A stretch of 64,000 nucleotides of DNA, taken from assembly GCA_029204045.2 (NCBI GenBank), contig CM055063.1:45489345-45553344 (forward strand). The letters run 5' to 3'. The notes under the pieces are model-generated. The model was given only the letters and a program-made list of their open reading frames with translations. It ran no database searches and was not told the origin of the DNA. Numbering within the stretch: position 1 is the stretch's first letter; every line of letters begins with the position of its first letter. Source of the DNA: Tillandsia leiboldiana. Its lineage: Eukaryota; Streptophyta; Magnoliopsida; Poales; Bromeliaceae. Positions 21,963 to 33,306 of the stretch are shown in pieces. The translations under genes and the position numbers were made by a program.

Positions 21963-22789
21963 GGCGGTTTCGTGACAAAACACAGATCCACTAAAGAAAA
22001 TTCAAAAAGATATTTTTGTTGCTATCACTATACAACAAAAATTTACAATGGAGATCCAAAATACAATACATGAGTTAAACTCCTAAAACAGACTCTAGAC
22101 TTAGACATCTGTACTCTCTGCAAAAAGAAATCATTCTTGACAAAAGAAATCGTTAGATACCTCAAGAATTTTGTATCATTCAAAAACCACAAACAGAGAT
22201 GAAGTTTAAACTCATTTATACTTACCATGACATTTATATTCAGATATGTAAACTGATCATAGTTAAAAAACACCAACATATCTTCTTTGCACGTAAAAAC
22301 CAAATGTCATGAACATGTTTGTGACAAACTTAAATATATATAGATACGTAATTGATCAGAGTTAAGAACCAACATATCTTCTATGCAATCAAAAACCAAG
22401 TGTCACAAACTTGTTAGTGAACATCAACTTGTTAGTTATATTACATGCCCAAATAGTTAGCAAATAGTTAGTCGAGGCATGCATTCATACAGCTGAAAAA
22501 CCTCAAGTTGAGAATGGAAGTTGGAGTAATACTTACCTTGATGTTCATCCAGTTTTCATATCAAACATTGTTCACTTACCTATGTTTCATGCAGTCAACA
22601 TTGTTCAAAGTTCTCTCTAACTCTCTCCCCCTTTTTGTCACAAAACAAAGCCAAAATGTAGTTAAGACTACGAAATGTGAGGAGAGTAAAAAGTTCCAAT
22701 AAAATGTAAAACCTGAGAACTAAGCTAACGTAAGTATAAAACTAAATCCTAAAATCGTAATCCTGCACAAAAGGAAAGGAAGGTGCAGT

Positions 22790-23353
22790 TCAGTCGGAGG
22801 AGTCTGAGCTGGTACAACTCAGCTTGCTCAAAATCCCTTTAAGCATTGTCGAAATAGTTGAACACTTCTTCTTGATCTTCTTGTGATCAGAGGAAATCCG
22901 CTGAAGTTCTTTCGATGTCCTCTCTTGTGCAGCCGAGAGTCTTTGTTGTTCCTGGCGAAGCGATTCCAATACAACAGCGTCTGTACCCTGCCTTTTCGAG
23001 TGTGATGGATGCTGTCTAGAAGCAGATGGTGCATCCAATCCCTTAACCCATGGAGATTCAGTTTGTAGAACCCCAGAGAGTGAGCGAGCTCTAGTAAGAG
23101 GCCCACTATGATAACTTTCACTTCTTAAGACATCCTTTCGTCTTGTATATTGCTTAGTTGTTGATGCAGATTTCATGAGCCTTTTGCCTTTGACAAATTT
23201 CCTGTTTTGCTCATCAATCTTCTGTTGAACATCTTTGAAGAATTCATCCCATTCTTCAGTATCGTACTCTGAGCTGTCCTCCCTGCCTTCGGTTGTCTTA
23301 TCTCCTGTTGAAATATCTGGTTCCTCTTTTTCAGATGTACTCTTGTGCACCAT
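22790..23353 (-). CDS. C2 ORF3, short form
   Basis: 187 codons from the ATG at 23351-23353 (MVHKSTSEKEE). The in-frame upstream sequence is hydrophobic (LSWLILLLVT) but lacks an ATG. Visible are an acidic segment EYDTEEWDEFF, a basic KSASTTKQYTRRK segment, and a coiled coil of about 50 residues (LRQEQQRLSAAQERTSKEL) ending in LSCTSSDSSD. It lacks the central domain of the long form in C1 and C3 but shares the coiled coil and acidic tail. C4 carries a related short form. Function unknown. Confidence 0.7.
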   Translation of the reverse strand: MVHKSTSEKEEPDISTGDKTTEGREDSSEYDTEEWDEFFKDVQQKIDEQNRKFVKGKRLMKSASTTKQYTRRKDVLRSESYHSGPLTRARSLSGVLQTESPWVKGLDAPSASRQHPSHSKRQGTDAVVLESLRQEQQRLSAAQERTSKELQRISSDHKKIKKKCSTISTMLKGILSKLSCTSSDSSD

Positions 23354-23419
23354 TGTGACTAGTAACAGGATTAACCAAGAGAGTGACAATGATCAAAGTG
23401 CTTGAGTTAAGAAGGTGTC

Positions 23420-23799
23420 CTGTGAAAACCAACTCAAGAACACAAAAATTCTTAGTTTTCAAAAATTGAAAAAATTGTACCCAAACAATCATAATCATGT
23501 AGAGAGACTAAGAATCAAATTAGTTTTGCAAAAGGACTTTTAAAGATAGATCAATTGCATGATTTTCGAAAATCCTTATTATATGCCCTAAAACCGAAAT
23601 TTTAGAAATCGAAGCCTAAAAATCCGTTAATCAGGAAAAAACCTAGCATATAATCAAAACTAAACAACCCAGAGTTCTTATTTCAAAAGAAATTTGATCA
23701 AAAACCATCCACAAACAAAATCGATCCAAGAATTTCGTACGTTTGAGGAGGAAAAGAGAAAAACGGTGAAAAACCGAGATTTTGATCAATAAAACTTAC
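23420..23799 (-). other. Predicted leader intron of C2 ORF3
   Basis: In sense donor CCAA/GTAAGTTTT (23794-23799) and acceptor GGTTTTCACAG at 23420, 380 nt. In the spliced RNA the first ATG would be that of ORF3. Confidence 0.62.
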
Positions 23800-23915
23800 T
23801 TGGAACTGAAGAACTTGAGTTAGAAAGCTTCCAAGGAGGATGAAATCTAGAGAGAAGCGCTCTGGAAACTTTTGAACAAAAGATTGGAGTAAAAGAAATC
23901 AAAACCCTTTTGTTC

Positions 23916-24087
23916 TTTATAAAAACCTAGCCGCGATCCGGATCCTCCCGAGCTTGCGATCCGGATCGGCTACCCGCAGTGAAAAAAACTGCGTTCGGGA
24001 TCCGGATCGGCAGGTCCAATCCGGATCGTCAGCCCGCAGGAGAAAACCTGCGTTCGGGATCCGGATCACCTTGCCCGATCCGGATCG
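23916..24087 (-). promoter_or_regulatory. C2 ORF3 promoter-like module
   Basis: In sense, six GATCCGGATC-type palindromes (24087 down to 23933) followed by TTTTATAAAG with TATAAA at 23916-23921. The predicted donor lies about 120 nt further on, leaving a first exon of about 90 nt. Confidence 0.62.
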
Positions 24088-24511
24088 GCCCCAACTTTTT
24101 CTTTAGAAAAATTTCAAAGAAATTCAAGAAAAACCAGAAAAAGATTGTAAGCACAAAGGTGTATCAACTTTAAACAAAACGCATCGTTTCACACAACAAG
24201 AATTAGATTATGCCAAATCTATCAGTAATATCCAAAAATGAAACGAAAATTTACAAGAATTAAATCCCTTAAAGTTGAACACCTTCAATTACATCTAACT
24301 TGATCTTATGAGTAATGCCTTTATCAAATAATCAATTCGGTAAAGAAAATGAAATACAAAGATCAATAGATGTTTGAAATCCCAAATATGGTAGATAATA
24401 TTTCTAGACAATCTGTTGAAGAGAGTGGCTCTTTGAGCATCTTTCTTTAAAATCCCACCTTATACCAACCTTGAAATTTGACAGAGTCAAGTATTTCAAC
24501 ATGCATTTTAC

Positions 24512-24660
24512 TTAATCAAAAATTTGAACAACCATGCTTGGTATACATGTGGTAGCTGCACACAATACTCGGACGACCGAGGTGGTAGCTCTTTCCTCCA
24601 TGTGGTGGTAGTTTTCACACTCCTCATTGGGATGTAACTCTTTCCACATCTTTTGAGCAT
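24512..24660 (-). other. Conserved block with 45-codon ORF, C2 copy
   Basis: In sense the small frame runs from ATG 24647-24649 to TAA 24512-24514. It is identical to C3 over this frame and differs from C1 and C4 at only a few bases in the core 126 bp, while nearby non-coding sequence differs much more. A GAGGGGGAG tract lies in sense just upstream, near 24680. Confidence 0.6.
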
Positions 24661-25032
24661 TTTACATTATCTTTGACTCCCCCTCAATTGGCTATCAATT
24701 ATTTAAGATATAAAGTATTCAACCAAAAATTGATCTCGATTTCATACTCGACTAAACAGTCAAATAAGATAATGACTATACCAAGAGATCATTGAGAGAG
24801 AAATTGACTTTGATCACTTTAGAAGATGATTTAATTAACATAAACGATCATTGCAACAAAGAAATATTATGATGGCAAAAGCATAATAAATTTCTAAATG
24901 TGTGAACAGATGCAATTAAAGTTAATTAAGATCTATGCTCAATTACTATCCTATGTATAAATATAGATATTGAATAGAACAAAACAAATACAAAACCTAT
25001 TTTAAGCAAAGGTTTCAAAAAGAAGTTTATTT

Positions 25033-27510
25033 CTAAGAAAGCATACCAATTGCTTTTCGCAAATGAATAAAACGTTTTTGATCCAAAGGTTTTGTTAAAA
25101 AGTCAGCTAATTGATCTTCAGTTGAAATATATGAAAGTTGAAGAGTATTTGATTCAACTAGCTCTCTAAGAAAATGATATCTAAGTTCAATATGTTTTGT
25201 TCTAGAGTGCAACACAGGGTTTTTAGAAATGTTAATTGCACTTGTGTTGTCACAAAGAATTGTTACCGAAGATGCTGAAATGCGGAAGTCACTCAATACG
25301 CTTTTCATCCAAATGAGTTGAGTTGAGCAACTTCCAGCTGAAATGTATTCTGCTTCGGCAGTCGAGAGTGCTATGCAATTCTGCTTTTTACTGTGCCATG
25401 CAACAAGGCAATGGCCAAGATAGAAGCATGCACCACTCGTGCTTTTCCGATCATCCACTGATCCTGCCCAATCGGCATCTGAGTATCCAACAATGTCCAG
25501 ACTTGTTCCCATAGGATACCAAATTCCGAAATTAATTGATCCTTTGATGTACCGGATGATCCGTTTCACCGCTTTCAGGTGAACTTCCTTTGGTGCTGAT
25601 TGATATCTCGCGCAAATCCCAACACTAAAGGATATATCCGGGCGACTAGCCGTGAGGTAAAGTAGACTTCCAATCATACTTCTATACAGTTTCTCGTCTA
25701 CATTCTCACTATGTGATTCACTTCCAAGTCCCTTGTGGCTAGTTCCCATTGGAGTTGGAAAATCTTTACAATTTTCTAGATCAAACTTTTTGACCAACTC
25801 CAGTGCATACTTGGATTGACTCAAGTGAATACCTTCATCATTTTGTTTAATTTGCAATCCAAGAAAATAAGACAGTTCGCCCATCATGGACATCTCAAAT
25901 TCGCTTTCCATGGTCTCCGCGAATTTAGAAGCATCATTATCTTTTGTTGCACCAAATACAATGTCATCGACATAGATTTGTGCTACAATGAAATTATTTT
26001 GATAATGCTTCACAAAGAGTCCTGTCAGCTCCCCCTCGAGTATAGCCCTTCTCCAAAAGGTGCTTTGTTAACCTTTCGTACCATGCTCGCGGTGCTTGTT
26101 TCAGACCGTAAAGAGCCTTTTTCAAACGAAAAACATGGTTAGGTTGTTTATGATCTACAAAACCTTTCGGTTGAGCTACATAAACTTCCTCATTTAAAAA
26201 CCCATTTAGAAATGCGCTCTTGACGTCCATTTGAAATAATTTGATTTTAAAATGACAAGCAATAGCAAACAATATACGAATGGACTCGAGTCTAGCTACA
26301 GGGGCGAAAGTTTCGTCAAAGTCTATACCTTCTACTTGAGAGTAGCCTTGAGCAACTAGTCGTACCTTGTTCCTGATGATAGTACCATCTTCATCTTTCT
26401 TGTTCTTGAAGATCCATTTGGTACCTATCACATTATGTTGCTTTGGAGGCTTCGTTAATTCCCAGACTTTGTTTCGCTCAAATTGATGGAGCTCTTCCTG
26501 CATTGCTTTAATCCAGTAGTCATCCTGAAGAGCTTCATCTATTGTCTTTGGTTCGATTAAAGATACGTAGCAAGCAAATCCGCAAACCAACTGCCTTCGA
26601 GTTCTAACTCCTTCTTGTGGATCTCCAATGATGTTCGATTCCGGATGATCCTTGGAGATTCGTAGCGTTTGTTGAAACGGAGTACTCGAAGGTACACGAG
26701 ATGATTCCTGCACATCAGATAAACTAGAAGAACCATTAGATGCATCATTAATATTGGAAGTATTATTATGAGAAGATGCACTAGCAGGAGAATCATCATC
26801 TAGAGAGATATCGAGGGTAGATTTTTCAGATTCAAAATGAGAAGCTTCATCTACTTTAACATTTATAGATTCTACGATCGTCTTAGATTCAATGTTAAAT
26901 ACTCGATATGCTCTGCTATTCGTAGAATAACCCAAAAAGATCCCTTCATCACTTCGAGAGTCGAACTTTCCAAGATTTTCACGGTCACGTAAGATGTAAC
27001 ATCGACTCCCGAAGATACGAAAGTACTTGATATCCGGTTTTCTACTAAACCACAGCTCATATGGTGTATTCAAGGTTCCTGGGCGCAAATACACTCTGTT
27101 AATGACATAGACAGCGGTGTTCACAGCTTCAGCCCAAAAATGTAGCGGTAATTTCCGGCTATGAAGCATCACACGCGCCATCTCTTGAACAACCCTGTTT
27201 TTGCGCTCAACAACACCATTCTGCTGAGGTGTATAGGGTGCCGAGAATTCATGTTTAATGCCATTTGAAGTACAAAAGTCAATGAATTTTGAATTTATGA
27301 ATTCTCCACCCCTATCACTTCTAACACGAATGATCTTTTCATTCTTTTCAATCATAATACGATGGCAAATCTCATGAAAAGAGTCAAACGTATCAGCTTT
27401 CTCTCTCAGAAATGCTACCCAAGAAAATCGAGAGAAAACATCAACCAATAAAAAAAAAATATACAATTTACCTTGCAAGGATGGTTGACGAGTTGGCCAA
27501 AAGAAAAAGA
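25033..27510 (-). pseudogene. C2 pol, lacking PR and integrase N-terminus
   Basis: The frame enters at WPTRQPSLQGKLYIF after about 75 nt of unrelated filler (27510-27575). It contains the integrase core (RSDRGGEF, PQQNGVVERKN), the integrase C-terminus, RT with MDVKSAFLNG, a two-base deletion near 26020 and then YVDDIVFGA (about 25960), and RNase H (YSDADWAGS) ending MLS at 25033. Compared with C3, about 550 bp covering the DSG protease site and the HHCC motif are missing. RT-RH after the shift is intact and identical to C3. Confidence 0.9.
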
Positions 27511-27560
27511 AGAAAAGAAAATAGTCTACACAAACTATACAAGATTTAATCGTAGAACGA

Positions 27561-29584
27561 TTAAGGACAAGGAGGGGTTTCACCTTTGCATACCCAAACC
27601 TTTTGAGTTTTGGAGTATGTTGGTAAAGGTTGAGAGATTCTCCTTGAAGACGACGTCTTGTATGATTGATCTTTTTCTTTTGTCATCGTCTTGTTTGAGG
27701 TGCTACCAATGTTCTTTCCTTTTGAAAAATCCTTCCTTGAATTCCGGGAAGTGAGCTTATTGGTAGCAATTGCAAGATGTGGTTGATTTGTTCTTTGAGC
27801 TCCAATCTCGCAATTTCTTTCGATGTGCCCTGCAAAATTACAACGAAAACATACCTTTGAGCTTGACGATTCCGAAGAGGATGAGGTAGGTTTGTTGTCG
27901 TTGTTTGTCTTGAATTCCGGTGTCGGAGGAGGAGATACCGACTGAGGCACAAAGACTGTCCCACTCGAACTTGGACTGTTTCCAGTTTGAGTGTACCCGA
28001 GGCCGAACCGATTTGTTTGACCAAGACCAAGGAGTTTATCCAACTTACTCCTTCCTAAAGAGAATTGCTGTAAGTCATCCTTGAGTTGGAGAATGGTGGT
28101 CTCTGTCATTTCCCGTCTTTCCTGTCGGCCCTCGTTTAGAGCTTTGAAAAGTGATTCGCGTTATCCACCAGATTTGTATGTTCCTTTTCAAGTTGCTCAT
28201 TGGACTCTTGAAGGGAAGCATTTTCTTTTATCAGGTTTTCCCTTTCCACTTCAAGAGCGTTTGAGAGAGAAGTCGCTCTTTTTGCTTCTTCTTCGAGATC
28301 ATGCAATCTCCCTCTCAAACTCTTGTTTTGCTTAGCCACTTTCTTTGAGTCCCTCAAAAGTCTGTGGTAGGCTAGAGCAAAATCTTCACCTTCCGAATCA
28401 TCCGATTCGTTGTCCGTTGCGTTCTTTTCAACAGTGGAGTTGGACAACGATTCAGACGTACTTGCCATAAAGCACATGAATGGTGAAGATGTGGATGCGT
28501 GGAATGCCGTGGAGCTCTTTTCTTCATCACTCGAAGACGACTCATTTGACGTTGAGTTGTCATCCCAAGTGACGACTTGCATCGCCTTCTTCTTTGCCAG
28601 ATACTTGTTAGGACACTCCGTTGCAATGTGGCCGTAGCCTCGACATTTGAAGCATTGCAGTTGTCCTTCTGAACTTTTCTTATCCTTTGAGAAGTTCTCC
28701 TGCTTTCTTGACTTGTGACTTGGAGTACCCTTGCCTTTGTTCCACTTTCCGAAGGATGGAGATTTGCTTGAATTACCCCTTCGAAAGTTGCGGCGAAAAT
28801 TCCTTGTCAAGAGAGCGAGCTGCTTCTCAAATTCCTCCATAGAAAGGTTCTCGTCATCGTCCGAGGAGGATGTATCCGCGTCTTCTTCCTTAGTTGTTTT
28901 CAACGCATAACCTGAAGACTTAGAAGTGGATGCTTTTCCAGAAGAATTGTTAGTATTAAAAGTCATTTCATAAGTTTGTAATGAACCAACTAATTCTTCT
29001 ACACGTATTTCGTCCGGGTGTTTAATAGTTTCAATGGCAGTAACCTTTGGGCGAAATCGTTCAGGAAGAGTTCTTAAGATTTTTCTTACAATCTTAAATT
29101 CTGGAATCTTCTCTCCCAGATTAGCACATGAGTTTACGATGTCTTGCAATCGTGTATAGTAGTCCGTGAAAGATTCATTTTCTGCCATCAAAATAGAGTC
29201 AAACTTGCTCGTAAGCATCTGCAGTTTCTGAATCTTCACGAGGTTAGTTCCCTCATGTGTAACCTGGAGAACATCCCAGATTTCTTTCGCAGTCTCACAT
29301 GCCGAGACGCGAGAGAATTCAGTTTGAGATAAGGCATTAAAAATAGCATTAATTCTGTTGCCATTGTAAGAAGATAACTCAAACTCTTCCTTGGTCCATT
29401 TCGACCTAGGTTTTAAGGTGTGAACATCAGAGATAAGTTCAGTTGGATTAGTCCATCCTGATTCAATTGAATGCCACACCCTTTCGTCGATGGAAGATAA
29501 AAAGGCTTTCATCCGTACTTTCCAGTACGCATAATTTGTTCCATCAAAGAAAGGGGGTCGATTGATGTTTCCACCATCAACCAT
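27561..29584 (-). pseudogene. C2 gag, one frameshift
   Basis: Starts at ATG 29582-29584 (MVDGGNINRPPFFDGTNY). 482 codons to 28136, where a one-base loss creates SKL-stop; the remainder continues at 28109-27561. Zinc knuckles CFKCRGYGHIATEC (about 28645) and CFRCNFAGHIERNC (about 27840) flank a long coiled coil (about 28150-28350). It ends KVWVCKGETPPCP next to the deletion filler. Confidence 0.9.
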
Positions 29585-29604
29585 TGTTCACAACCCTATT
29601 TCCG

Positions 29605-29616
29605 GCTCTGATACCA
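29605..29616 (-). other. C2 primer binding site
   Basis: In sense TGGTATCAGAGC two bases after CCCAACA. Confidence 0.92.
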
Positions 29617-29618
29617 CT

Positions 29619-30955
29619 TGTTGGGTCGTATATAATACGGATCTAAATAGGGGAAGAAACACCTAGAGGGGGGTGAATAGGTGTAAACGTATAAACACTC
29701 AAAAATCGTTGCGATAAAAAACCCAATGCGGAAATGAAAATAACTCGCAAGATTTTTACGTGGAAAACTCCATCACCGGAGTAAAAAACCACGGGACCGA
29801 TAACACGGCAGAAATCCACTAGAATTAAAACACGTACAAGGTGATTTACCGTACACACTTACGACTCAACCTTTTCCATACGCTCCTAGAGGATCTTCTC
29901 CGCTCGCTCCAGACGCTTCTCGAATCCACGATCTGCGCCCAACGCCGAATCCACGGCGTCCAACGTCGAATCCACGACGTCCGACCGAATCCACGGTCTT
30001 CACCCAATAGCACCCTTCGAATCCACGAACGTGCCTCGCTCCGAATCCACGAGAGCGAATGAACCTTGAATCCACAAGGACACGCGAATCCACGCGCCGA
30101 TTTTGGGGTAATCGTTGTTTTTTGGGTGGTGATGATCCGCCGAATACTTAGATCAAAGATAGATCGGAAATACCATCTAAGTATTCATTAGTTTGATTCA
30201 ACTCAAGATGTGAGTATGAAAACCTAGAATCAAACTAATCAATATAGATGAAGAAACATAGAGTATTCTCTAATGATTTCCTTTCTTCTCTATATGTGGA
30301 TCTATAGCCGTATAAGATGATATATGAAAATGACGGCTATGTGGATTGACCCTAGAAAGAAAGACATAGGGTCTATTTATAGGTTAGAAACCCTAGGAAG
30401 GAGATAAGAATCAAAAACCTGCCATTTCTGGAATTTTACGGACGGCGATCCGGATCGTGATAACTGAGATCCGGATCGTCATAACGAAACAGCCAATTCC
30501 AGAAAAACGAAGGTTCGGGATCCGGATCATGTGACTACGATCCGGATCGTTCATACAGTTCACCAAACATCAACGTTCGGGATCCGGATTGCGAAGCAAG
30601 ATCCGGATCGTTCAAGGTAGATGGTAAACTCAACGTTCAGGATCCGGATCAAGAGACTACGATCCGGATTGCGACGATGTATGAACGAACCACCTTCGGG
30701 ATCCGGATCGAACAGCCTGATCCGGATCCTGAACATGTCCCAAGTCCAGTTTTTGATTTTTATGCAATGAAAGATTCTTCCAAGTGTTTCTACACTACAA
30801 GAAGTATTCGGATCACACAAATTCTTTAGTTAAACATACCTGATCCTTTTGAATTCTTCTTTCTTGAGATTGAGTTAAATGATCCAACTTTCTTCACCTT
30901 CAATCTTCAGGACTTGAAACTTTCACGAAACTACGCCAACTCAAATTCCGTAACA
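29619..30955 (-). repeat. C2 5' LTR
   Basis: 1,337 bp, nearly identical to 20614-21950. Differences noticed include one A/G near 29749, one near 30437 and three within the U3 repeats. It includes the hairpin array (29920-30097) and the palindrome cluster (30447-30728). Confidence 0.94.
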
Positions 30956-30960
30956 CATTG
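30956..30960. repeat. Target-site duplication of C2, right copy
   Basis: CATTG directly after the LTR end GTAACA; identical to 20609-20613. Confidence 0.92.
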
Positions 30961-33306
30961 GCCTTGCCGGGATGATAAAGGATGCTCACATCATAGTCCC
31001 TTAGTAACTCCAACCACCGGCGTTGCCTCAGATTCAGCTCCTTTTGAGTAAACAAGTACTTCAAACTCTTATGATCCGTGTAAATCTCGCAGTGCTCACC
31101 ATAGAGGTAATGCCGCCACAATTTCAACGCGAACACCACAGCTGCAAGCTCCAAATCATGAGTAGGGTAATTCTTCTCATAATCCTTTAATTGTCGTGAA
31201 GCATAAGAAATTACCCTACCATGCTGCATCAAAACACATTCCAATCCGCTGTGAGAGGCGTCACTATAAATCACGAATCCATCTCCCATCACTGGCAATG
31301 CAAGAACTGGTGCTGAAATCAATCTCCTCTTCAGCTCCTCAAAACTCTGATGGCACTGCTCAGTCCAAACAAACCTCGTCCCCTTCCTAGTCAAACTGGT
31401 CAGGGGAGTAGAGAGCTTCGCAAAGCCCTCTACAAACCGATGGTAATAGCCTGCCAAGCCCAGAAAACTCCGAACCTCTGTAACCGTCGTCGGTCTCGGC
31501 CAATCCCGAACTGCATCAATCTTCGTCGGGTCAACTGCCACTCCTGCGGCTGATACAATATGGCCCAAGAATGCAACCTCCCGAAGCCAAAACTCGCACT
31601 TTTTAAGCTTGGCATACAGCTTCTTCTCTCGCAGAAGCTGCAGTACTATCCTCAAGTGCTCCTCATGCTCCACATCGCTCCGGGAGTAGATCAAAATATC
31701 GTCGATGAATACAACCACAAACAGGTCCAAGTACGGCTAGAACACCCGGTTCATCAAATCCATAAATGCGGCAGGGGCATTAGTCAAACCAAATGGCATA
31801 ACCGTGAACTCATAATGCCCATACCGGGATCTAAAAACCGTCTTGGGGATGTCCTCGGCCCTCACCCTCAGCTGGTGGTAACCTGACTGAAGATCAATCT
31901 TCGAGAACACTGAAGCTCCCTGCAACTGATCGAACAAATCATCTATCCGTGGTAGGGGATACTTGTTCCGGATGGTCACTTTATTCAACTCCCTGTAATC
32001 CACACACAATCGAAGCAACCCATCCTTCTTCTTCACAAATAAAACTGGCGCTCCCCACGGAGAAACACTGGGCCTAACAAAGCCCCTGTCCATCAGATCC
32101 TGAAACTGGGCCTTCAACTCCCTCAACTCGGCAGGTGCCATCCTATAAGGTGCCTTTGAGAATGGTGCGGTTCCTGGTACCACATCAATCACAAACTCTA
32201 TCTCCCTCTCCGGCGGCATAGTCATCAACTCAGGGGGAAACACATTTGGGAATTCGCGGACAACAGGAATATCCTCGAGTCCCAGTGCCGCCGTAGGCAC
32301 CTCCACAATCGTCGCCAAGAAAGCGGTGCAGCCTCTGCTCATCATCCTCCTAGCCCTCGCCGAAGAAATCGTCACCGCAAACAAGGAGCTCTGACAGCCT
32401 CTGAAAACAAACTCCTCCTATCCCGGCTCGCGGAGGGTCATCGTCCTCTCTCTGCAGTCTATGGTAGCAAAATACCGCGACAACCAATCCATACCAAGTA
32501 CAACATCGAAATCCTGGAGCTGCCGCAAGACAAGCAAGTCTGCCGGCAAAATCCAGGATCCCAACTGCACAAGGCAATCCCTACAATACTCCTCGACATG
32601 CAAGACATGATCTGGAATCTGAACCTCTAATGCATGCGATAAAGAAACTACCTCTATACCGTGTAGGGATGCAAATGCTCTACTGATGAATGAATGTGAT
32701 GCACCGGTATCAAAAAGAGCACTAGTACGAACTGCAGAAATCAAAATAATACCTGCGATGACATGATCCGCTGCTGTAGCATCCTCAACCTGAGCGGCAT
32801 AGACTCGCCCGCTCGGCGCTGGGGGATGTCCCTCTGGCTGTCGAGAGGACGATGAAGCAAGATCTGGCCTACCGTAGGCCACAGAAGGTCCTGCCGACTG
32901 ATAAGGAACAGAGGGTGCTGAAGCTGAGGAAGGAGCTGGATGACCTATTCTGGGGCACGAACTCTGAAAGTGACCGGTCTGCCCGAAACGGAAACAACGG
33001 CCCTATCTCTGCGGACACTGGGTCGGTGAGTGCGGCCCTCCACAAATGATACATCGGTCAGTGCGTGGCTGCTGCTGCTGCTGCTGCGAAGGCTGCTGCT
33101 GCTGAGGCGGTCGACGCTGCTGCTGCTGAGACTGACGAGATGCTCCTGATCTCTGCCGCCCCTGATACCCACGACCCTGGGAGTGGAAACGTGGAGGTCT
33201 CGGGGGTCCCTGACGACTCGACTGCCCCTCCTCCATCGGTGCTGAGCGCTTCGCCCTCGGAACCACTACGGGGGCAGGAGCCACCTCCTGCATCACCGCC
33301 TCTCCT
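30956..33306 (-). pseudogene. G2 gag C-terminus, protease, RT and RNase H
   Basis: One reading frame with three amber stops at 33003-33005, 32418-32420 and 31737-31739. In sense: a Q-rich linker (CAG repeats, 33065-33135), knuckles CIICGGPHSPTQC and CFRFGQTGHFQSSC, protease ALFDTGASHSFIS (about 32690), RT with RIDDLFDQL, MPFGLTNAPAAF and VVFIDDILIYS (about 31690), and RNase H with YSDASHSGL and YTDHKSLKYL to HPGKANV, where C2 interrupts. The first knuckle has CX2CX3HX4C spacing. The gag N-terminus is lost at 33306, where C0 begins. Confidence 0.9.

Larger units (their letters stand above)
20614..30955 (-). mobile_element. C2: SIRE-type copia, recent but protease-deleted
   Basis: A 10.3-kb element with two 1,337-bp LTRs that differ at only a handful of positions by eye, PBS, PPT and TSD CATTG. 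It belongs to LTR subfamily B (GATCCGGATC motifs) with C3. Gag has a one-base frameshift, protease and the integrase N-terminus are deleted, RT has a two-base deletion, and ORF3 is the short form. It sits in the G2 RNase H/integrase linker. If the insertion is as recent as the LTRs suggest, it was probably mobilised by proteins from another copy. Confidence 0.94.

Noticed and set aside
22790..23353. Calling ORF3 an envelope gene
   Set aside because: Position fits the SIRE env-like frame, but no convincing signal peptide, ectodomain cysteines or C-terminal membrane anchor is visible; the coiled coil and acidic tail do not decide it.
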